64,000 bases of DNA from Physcomitrium patens (lineage: Eukaryota; Streptophyta; Bryopsida; Funariales; Funariaceae): the NCBI RefSeq assembly GCF_000002425.4, contig NC_037274.1:12040670-12104669 (forward strand), written 5' to 3'. Below, one piece after another: positions 58,075-64,000 of this stretch (positions are counted from its first letter, which is position 1; each line of letters starts with the position of its first letter). The notes under the pieces were generated by a model. That model was not told where the DNA came from. It worked only from the letters and a program-made list of their open reading frames with translations, and did no database searches. Position numbers and translations under genes: made by a program.

Positions 58075-58993
58075 CTAGTCAAAAAAAAGTCAAGAGAGAG
58101 CGCAAGCAAGAGAATTATTGCATAACGAGCAAGAACGTAAATTAAAAAAGAAGCATTGACAAAGTTGGATTAAGCCATGGTTGCATGCCTATTGGTATAT
58201 CCGAGCATATCTAGTAGTTGATCGACCTCTAATATTTCAGACATATATACAGTTAAGAAAATTACCAAAAGCATTCGTGAAAAATTTTATCAATAGCCCA
58301 ATGTATCTCTTGAGATCGTTAACTGCAATTGGAAGAAATACCAAAGAATTGGGTACTCCATTGGATACCTTTCTAATAATAGAAACTATCGATTCTATTA
58401 AAATTGGTCTTATGGAATAGCATAAATTACTTGTCAATAAGAGCCAATTTAGCGTATTTCAAAATCCATCATTTTTACTTCCAATTCAACCAATAATCTT
58501 ATTCAGAGATAATAATAGCTAATTGAGGAGGTTGGAAAGTTTGGAAAAGATAATTGAGGAAGGTAATGATAATTTTAGTAAGAGATTAAGTGGCACATTG
58601 TCCTCTTCAATGATGACAAGTGGTCCAGCAGTTCTAATAGCAGTCCAAATAGGTGACATGGATAATCGCACAACTAGCATAGCTCCATTATCTACTTTTA
58701 GAGGCTTGCCACGTGTAGATCCAAATCAACATTTGTCTCAATTTTTGACTATATATATAGCCAATAATAGCTGAACTGGAAATATTTGATTGCATTGGCT
58801 ACTAATGACCTTAAAAGATATGGCATTTGAATGATATAACTGCCAAAGTATGGATCAATTTTTTAATTGGGAAGCATTGAAGAATACATTTTTAAGCTAT
58901 TTTTACCTAATTGATTTTGAAGATCAACTTTTAGAAAGTTTAATGAATAGCAAAATGAGTCTAAGAGAGGCAGTGGAATTGTACTATGGCCGT
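58075..58993 (+). pseudogene. Element F2: plus-strand gag fragment of the I/F family
   Basis: Matches F1 from about 39780 onward: 'gcaagcaag', 'ttgcataacgagcaagaa', 'ttgacaaagttggattaagc'. Open pieces 58181..58420, 58523..58774 and 58850..59071 carry the same capsid phrases (KAFVKNFINSPMYLLRSLT, FFNWEALKNTFLSYFY). It lacks its own LTR and primer site, because the 5' LTR of I abuts it head-to-head, and is cut at 58993 by element E within the phrase ELYYGR. Confidence 0.8.
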
Positions 58994-60355
58994 TGTCATA
59001 TTACGTGCTTTCCTGCTCGAGAACGCGCCGGGCGTCTGGCTGTAAAAGGTAGTATGGAGATTCACCGATAGTCAAGCAGTCTATCAGTTTTTGACTGCTG
59101 GAATATAAACAACTGCAACAATGTACCGTAAATCTATACGGGTGCTCTTCGACTGCTTGTCGAAGTCCTTTTTGCCCCAGCCGGTAGGTCTCTAGACGTT
59201 ACAGAGAACCCCGAACAACCCAAACTGTTAACCTTCAATACTGCTTTGTACTTACGATCTTGTATACACTGACTGTCTTGTTAGATTAACCCAATAAATT
59301 TCATTCACTCCGCATACTCAATCCTATAGACACCCTTTTAATCCTTCAATCACAGACGTAACTCGATTTCACAAAACAGTCAAGAGTATTCAAACCCACT
59401 TCATTTAAAATCCCGATTCACCATTACAACACTGACTTCAGCAGCGATTGCCTCAGTCTTCCCCAAAACTCTACGAAGAAGAAAAATCCAAATTCTATGT
59501 CTTTCCTTCCCCGACCCGAAGCATGAAGCACCTCTCTCTAATTCCCTTGATCTTCAAAAACCTCCAATGAAAAACCGAACTAGTAATCTTGTAGAAGCTT
59601 GAAAACTCGCTCCCACCCCCGATTTCTCCTCAAAAAAAAACCCCCCCCAAAACTATATCCCACCTAACCTTATCCTCTGAATTTCTTCAATCTTCCGTCT
59701 TAGATCCGGAATTGGCTCCCACCTCAAGCTTGGATCCGAAATTGGCTCCCAACTCAAGCTTGGATCCGAAATTGGCTCTCGCCGCCAAGCTTTCTCCTCC
59801 GTTTTTACCTTTAAGAAATCCATTTACCGAAAACAACGTTCCCTGAGACGGCACAGAGAACAGGACAGCCTGAAACAGAATCGAACCCCGTAATCGGGAC
59901 CACATTGAGTCGCCCGACCAATTCAGGTCCTATATTGGTAAAGATGCCCGTAGTAACCTGGATGTTCCCGTAATTGGGTCAAATTGGTCCTCGCGTCAGA
60001 TTGGCTAAGACCCGTAGTAAGACCTGGATTTCCCGTAACTAGACTGCACTGGGTTGACCGGCCAATACAGGTCTCATATTGGGTAAGAGGACCCGGATTG
60101 GATTATCGAAATTGGATCCAATTGGCTCCTCGAACCCGTCGTGTGAATTGGTCCTTCTCTTCCTGCTGACTCCCGTTATTGCAATCGAATGGGGCATTTC
60201 AGTATGCCCCGGCTGACTGTAATGGAATCACTGAACCTGACCACTCAGTATTTGTACTGGAGTTGGTCGATGCTCCCAATATTCGAGGTAACTGAATATT
60301 AATAAAATTCCCCTTTCTTTTTATTTTCACTGTATACTCGTGTTACAACACGACA
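58994..60355 (-). repeat. Element E 3' LTR
   Basis: 1362 bp; in + coordinates TGTCATATTA...CACGACA, so the element reads TGTCGTGTTGTAACACG...ATATGACA. It includes three tandem 30-bp units at 59701..59790 and two diverged copies of a 'cccgtagtaa' + 'cctggat' + 'ttcccgtaa' block near 59948..60040. A 72-codon minus frame (59687..59905) over the 30-bp repeats is probably chance. Confidence 0.82.
59701..59790. repeat. Three 30-bp tandem repeats in the E LTR
   Basis: Unit TGGATCCGAAATTGGCTCCC + AACTCAAGCT, three head-to-tail copies with few changes. The core ATTGGCTCC recurs singly at about 60120. Confidence 0.9.
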
Positions 60356-60370
60356 TCCACCTCCTCTGAA
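60356..60370 (-). other. Element E polypurine tract
   Basis: Minus-strand CAGAGGAGGTGGAT immediately before the LTR TG. Element D has the counterpart GGAGGGGGTGGAT. Confidence 0.8.
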
Positions 60371-60417
60371 CCTGTGCATCCTCCGGTATGCACCAATTTA
60401 CCCAATTGCTGTTTGAT

Positions 60418-61269
60418 TCAGAATATATCCCCTACGTCTTTGTCCAGTTCGTCTTCGTCACCTTCATTATCCATATCACTTTCATCTTCTTGCTGCAGAA
60501 TCTCTGTACTTTCATTAAGGTCTTCCATATTCATCTCTGCGTGTCTTCGTTTAAATATTTTTACTCGCTTCCCTGCAATTGGTATTTTCAATTTTGTACC
60601 ATCTAACTCCCGTAATGAGTAAGTCGCATTATCATGAACAGTTGTTACAGCATATGGTCCAAACCAATGTTTTGAAAATTTCCGCAAAGTACTATGTTGA
60701 TTATCCAGACTATTGTCATAAACAAGTACCCAGTCACCTTCCTCGATTGCTTTTGGTCTCAATCGATGTTGCTTATCGAATCGCGTCTTATTTTGTAACC
60801 TTGCTCTTTTTAACCTTTCCAATGCTATCTGGACATCTTCCATTCTTTGCTCCAATTGTCGAATCCTAATAGCCAGAAGTTCTTCTCTTGTCAATCCATC
60901 TTCCCATGGTAGCATACTCCAAGTAAGTACCTTTTCTTCAATCGGCATAATTGGTTTTTGACCTGTCATAAGTTCTACTGGCATATATCCTGTCACCGAA
61001 CTATGTGTTGTTCGATCAGCCCATAATGCAAATGACAAAAGCCGTGGCCACTCTTTAACCTTCCCATTACAAGCTTTAACCAATGCTTTCACAATCGGCG
61101 GGTGACCGCGTTCGCTTTTCGAATTCCCTTCCGGATTATAAGCAGTAGTCAGTGATAGTTTAACTCCACATTTTTCAAAGAACTTACGAGCTTCTTGTGC
61201 ATTTAATTCTCCACGATCTGCAGGGATTTTTCCTACGCACCCGTAATGGCAAATGACATCTTCAAGCAA
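60418..61269 (-). pseudogene. Element E integrase, C-terminal two-thirds
   Basis: 283 codons in the same frame as the upstream pol, separated from it only by a TAG at 61285..61287. Contains the second catalytic Asp (GKIPADRGELNAQEARKFF), then LTTAYNPEGNSKSERGHPPI with the catalytic Glu, a helical region (IRQLEQRMEDVQIALERLKR), and the GPY module (KHWFGPYAVTTVHDNATYSL), ending in an acidic tail (DESDMDNEGDEDELDKDVG). Together with the Asp in the upstream piece, the D,D,E triad is present. Confidence 0.9.
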
Positions 61270-61284
61270 AAACCTACAAATCCC

Positions 61285-62355
61285 CTATGTACATTTTGTC
61301 CTCAATGCTCTTCCTTCTACTAGATTTGATAAATCTTCACGAGCTAAAACCAAATATCTCATCTGCCATAACCCAACTGGCATAATAACCAAATCAACAA
61401 CCCATTTAAAATGAATAGCCAAAGGATACGTAGGATGAAGACCATCTCGATGTCGGATATTAGAATACGATTGACAGATTTCACATGACTCTACAAATGA
61501 GAGCACATCTCGATACATATTTTTCCACCAATATCGTTCCTTGAGTTTAGCAAAAGTAGCCCAGATTCCTCTATGCCCTGCCCATAAACTATCATGAAAC
61601 TCCTTTAATAATTTTAGTTTTTCTTCCCTTTTGCCTATCACTCGTTGTGGCATCCCAATTCCTTTCTTCGGTCTCTTCCATAAGAATCCATCTCGAAGTA
61701 AAAATCCATATGCTTTTTTTCTTATTTGTTTGAATTTTTCTGTAGACCAATTCCCCTGCTTAGACAAGGTATTCAAATAATGACCAATATCCAATAATTC
61801 TCCTTCATAAGCTTCTTCAAGAAATAGCTTGTCTTCTCTGTTGAGATTTGATATTGAATAAAATTTCAATCCGACATCATCAATGTCTTCAACCATTTCG
61901 TCCTCCCTCTCGTATCTTGCTCGAGATAGCATGTCTGCTACTAAATTGTCCTTTCCAGTGATATGCTTAAATTCTGGATTTAGTGACTTAATATAAGCAA
62001 TCCATCTCAACATTGCAATATCTGGCGTTGAACAGTTAATAATCATTCCAAGCAATGGCAAGCAATCTGTTTCAATTACTGCTACTGCCCCAATCAAATA
62101 GTCATTTTCAGCTTTCATAGCCGAAACGACTCCCCAAAGTTCTCTTTTGACTTGCGAATATGCACGCTGACGAATACTTAAAACTTTAGCCCCAAATCGA
62201 ACTGCAAATCTACTCCCATTCGAATCATCTTGACCCACCGCCCATCCAACGGCAATTGGACTAGCGTCTACAGTAAGAATCATTGGTCTATTGCACTTAT
62301 AATCAATCTTCCTCAATATTGGAGGTGACATCAATAATTTCTTCAATCTTTGCAT
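61285..62355 (-). pseudogene. Element E RNase H and integrase N-terminus
   Basis: 356 codons. RNase H: MILTVDASPIAVGWAVG (Asp), YSQVKRELWGVVSAM (Glu), AVIETDCLPLLGMI (Asp), GKDNLVADMLSRARY. Integrase zinc module: FHDSLWAGHRG and VESCEICQSY (H-x-H, C-x2-C). Core start FKWVVDLVIMPVGLWQMRYLVLAREDLSNLVEGRALR, with the first catalytic Asp. The wording of this last part is the one seen in fungal Ty3/gypsy elements. It ends at TAG 61285..61287; the frame continues directly into the next piece. Confidence 0.9.
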
Positions 62356-62394
62356 TGCCTGAATATGCCTTTCTTTCCATTCAAATTGGTAACC

Positions 62395-63693
62395 CTAGCG
62401 TAACAGTTCATATAATGGATCCGCTATGTGAGCATAATGAGGGATCCAAATTCGATAAAATACACATGCACCCAAAAACCTGCAAACCTCTGTTAAAGAA
62501 CCACAATCCTCTTTCATCCTTCCAATTGCATCAACTTTAGTCGGATCTGGTTTTCTTCCGTAAGATCCGCATAAATGTCCAACAATTACAACCTCTCGCA
62601 CTCCAAATACGAACTTCATACCCGATAATGTAAGATGAACTTCTCCAAGCCGAGTTAAAATCTTTTCACAATCTTGTAAATGATCAACAACATATTTGCG
62701 ACATTCCCTCATATCTAAAGTTTCATCCTTGTCTCCTTCTCTGCACCCTTTTATAGGAACATCATCTAGAAAAGGCATAGTCTTTTCCGGAATAAAATCT
62801 CTCAATACCTTATTCATCCCATTCATCATATGCGCAATTGAGTTGTTCGTGCCTTGAGGAAGAGTGCACATTCTAACCAATCCAAGCGGTGTCCTCATCG
62901 TTGTCATATCTCTACTTCCTTCGGCAAGTTGAAATTGATCATAACCTGAATACAAATCACCCATTGAATAGATCGCCCTTCCAGCAAATGCCTCAGCAAA
63001 TTCATCCACAATAGGTCCAATTCCTGCATTCTTGACAGTTAAAGCATTCACCGGCTGCATATCTTGAATAAACCGTAGTGACCCGTTCTTCTTAGGTACC
63101 GTAAACCATCGACTAGAATACGGCGCAAATGAAGGTTCTAATATTTTCATCTTTATCTTTTCTTTCAATAGTTCCACCAATTTAGGTAAATGTGCCCTCG
63201 GTATTGGAATCAGTCTTAGATTCCAAGGTACATGCGGTACAGTGAAGATAACCATAGGTGTTATAATATTTGGATCCACACACCCAATTTCATGAGATTC
63301 GAAGGCAAACGATCTACCTTGTTTAGCCAACATCTTTTTGAAGCAAGTAATTTCCTCCGGCAATAAAGAACCATCAGAACCAATCTTCAATTCTTCAAAA
63401 GTCTCTTCAGTAAACTGATGTCCAATACTCATTGGATCTCTTAAACTTGCTTCTTTTGATGCTTCTCCCATTTGTTCTTTAGAATCCTCTGGTAATGGTC
63501 CGGCAACAGGCTTTACCTTCTTATCTCCCGTTTTATATCTCGTCTCTACTGTGACTTCTGGTGCTTGAAAAGATTCAAGCATGGTATAAACCTCTCTCGA
63601 ATGAATCTCAACAATCTTATCATTATCCCCTAACCCAATAGATGTAATCAATTCCAATGAATCTTCCAGCCCATTTTCTTCATAAACACCCAA
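62395..63693 (-). pseudogene. Element E reverse transcriptase with FLDD active site
   Basis: 432 codons, ending at TAG 62395..62397 with the frame continuing beyond. Residues 1..140 form an acidic linker. The RT spans about 150..432: WFTVPKKNGSLRFIQDMQPVN (fingers, about 196..216), SMGDLYSGYDQF (catalytic Asp about 246), LPQGTNNSIAHM, and TMPFLDDVPIKG (FLDD about 308..311), then EVVIVGHLCG and VCRFLGACVFYRIWIPHYAH. The -PFLDDVPIKG- context and the long insert after it are unlike angiosperm chromoviruses and like fungal elements. The start codon is the first Met of the open stretch; upstream sequence may belong to the same polyprotein. Confidence 0.88.
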
Positions 63694-64000
63694 AATCCTC
63701 TCATCAACTTACAATATACCTATCTTGCGTAATTGTCCTTCAATATCATATAATCTTTTTCTTTCTTTTCTTTTAAAATCATCAACTTTCTTATACATAA
63801 TATTTCCATTCTCCAATATACCAATAAAACTCGCATCAAAGGCACCTTCATCTCGCGAGAGTACCTCCTCTTTTGTACCTCCATAATCTCGCTTTACAGT
63901 GGTACCTCCCCAAAATCCTTAAATCCTTCAACAATCTTTGGCAATGGTTTCTCCCTCAACCTATCTCGATTTCGTTCATGGTTAGGAGGTACTGTAGAAA
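63694..64000 (-). pseudogene. Element E upstream pol/gag sequence at the window edge
   Basis: Minus-strand sequence with coding-like composition but stops in each frame. A phrase LPKIVEGFKDFGE can be read near 63900..63945. It probably belongs to the gag-protease region, but no motif is identifiable before the window ends. Confidence 0.4.

Larger units (their letters stand above)
58994..64000 (-). mobile_element. Element E: minus-strand Ty3/gypsy element with fungal-like pol (3' part)
   Basis: 3' LTR 58994..60355, purine tract, then a pol reading frame to at least 63693; gag and the 5' LTR lie beyond the window. It interrupts F2, so it is younger than F2. The G+C content is the most normal of all elements here, and only two stop codons break a frame of about 1,090 codons. 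Confidence 0.88.

Noticed and set aside
59687-59905. 72-codon frame with repeated ANFGSKLE units in the E LTR
   Set aside because: It is produced by a 30-bp tandem repeat (a multiple of three) inside an LTR; no start context or homologue.

Overview
The window is nuclear DNA from a land plant: one intact protein-coding gene at the left end, followed by about 55 kb of nested, decaying LTR retrotransposons. The gene (2225..7496, + strand, ten exons) encodes a group B MAP kinase kinase of the MKK3 type, a kinase domain fused to a C-terminal NTF2-like domain. This architecture points to a green plant. Nothing in the gene fixes the species. Two elements (D and E) carry a Ty3/gypsy pol whose reverse transcriptase and integrase resemble fungal-type elements more than the usual angiosperm chromoviruses, which makes a non-seed plant (bryophyte, lycophyte or fern) plausible, but this is inference.

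Layout. 1..352 is an old LTR remnant. 353..2224 is flanking DNA and the MKK3 promoter, with a 100-N assembly gap at 1544..1643. 2225..7496 is MKK3, with a probable 3' UTR to about 8.2 kb. 8.2..9.6 kb is AT-rich intergenic DNA. 9.64..24.27 kb is a nest of three related chromodomain-type Ty3/gypsy elements: old element C (+), interrupted by the better preserved element A (+, 11813..17907, with 392-bp LTRs and a 5-bp AATTA target duplication), then element B (-). 24.27..28.35 kb is very AT-rich DNA without genes. 28.35..29.33 kb is a GC-richer island that looks like single-copy DNA. 30.17..48.1 kb is a mosaic of D (-), H (-), F1 (+), inverted copies of the D-type LTR, and short minisatellites. 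48.10..58.07 kb is a nearly full-length minus-strand Tat/Athila-like element I, with a tRNA-Asp-type primer-binding site and an extra coiled-coil ORF. 58.08..58.99 kb is a gag fragment of the same family (F2). 58.99..64.0 kb is the 3' part of minus-strand element E, the best preserved pol in the window, which runs off the right edge.

The most interesting signals are in element A. Its LTR upstream of the TATA box is built from arrays of perfect heat-shock elements (alternating TTC and GAA units), the arrangement known from heat-activated plant retrotransposons of the ONSEN type, here in a Ty3/gypsy element. Its untranslated leader holds four small stem-loops with a shared loop (core GGATTACC) on different stems, and one of them is also present in the diverged relative B. 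It also has a small intact extra ORF before the 3' LTR. Other points are a GC-AG intron in MKK3, inactivation of element A by CGA-to-TGA changes, degenerate telomere-like arrays, and a coiled-coil third ORF in element I.

All coordinates of decayed elements come from reading the sequence and aligning copies within the window by eye. Boundaries given as approximate may be off by tens of bases.
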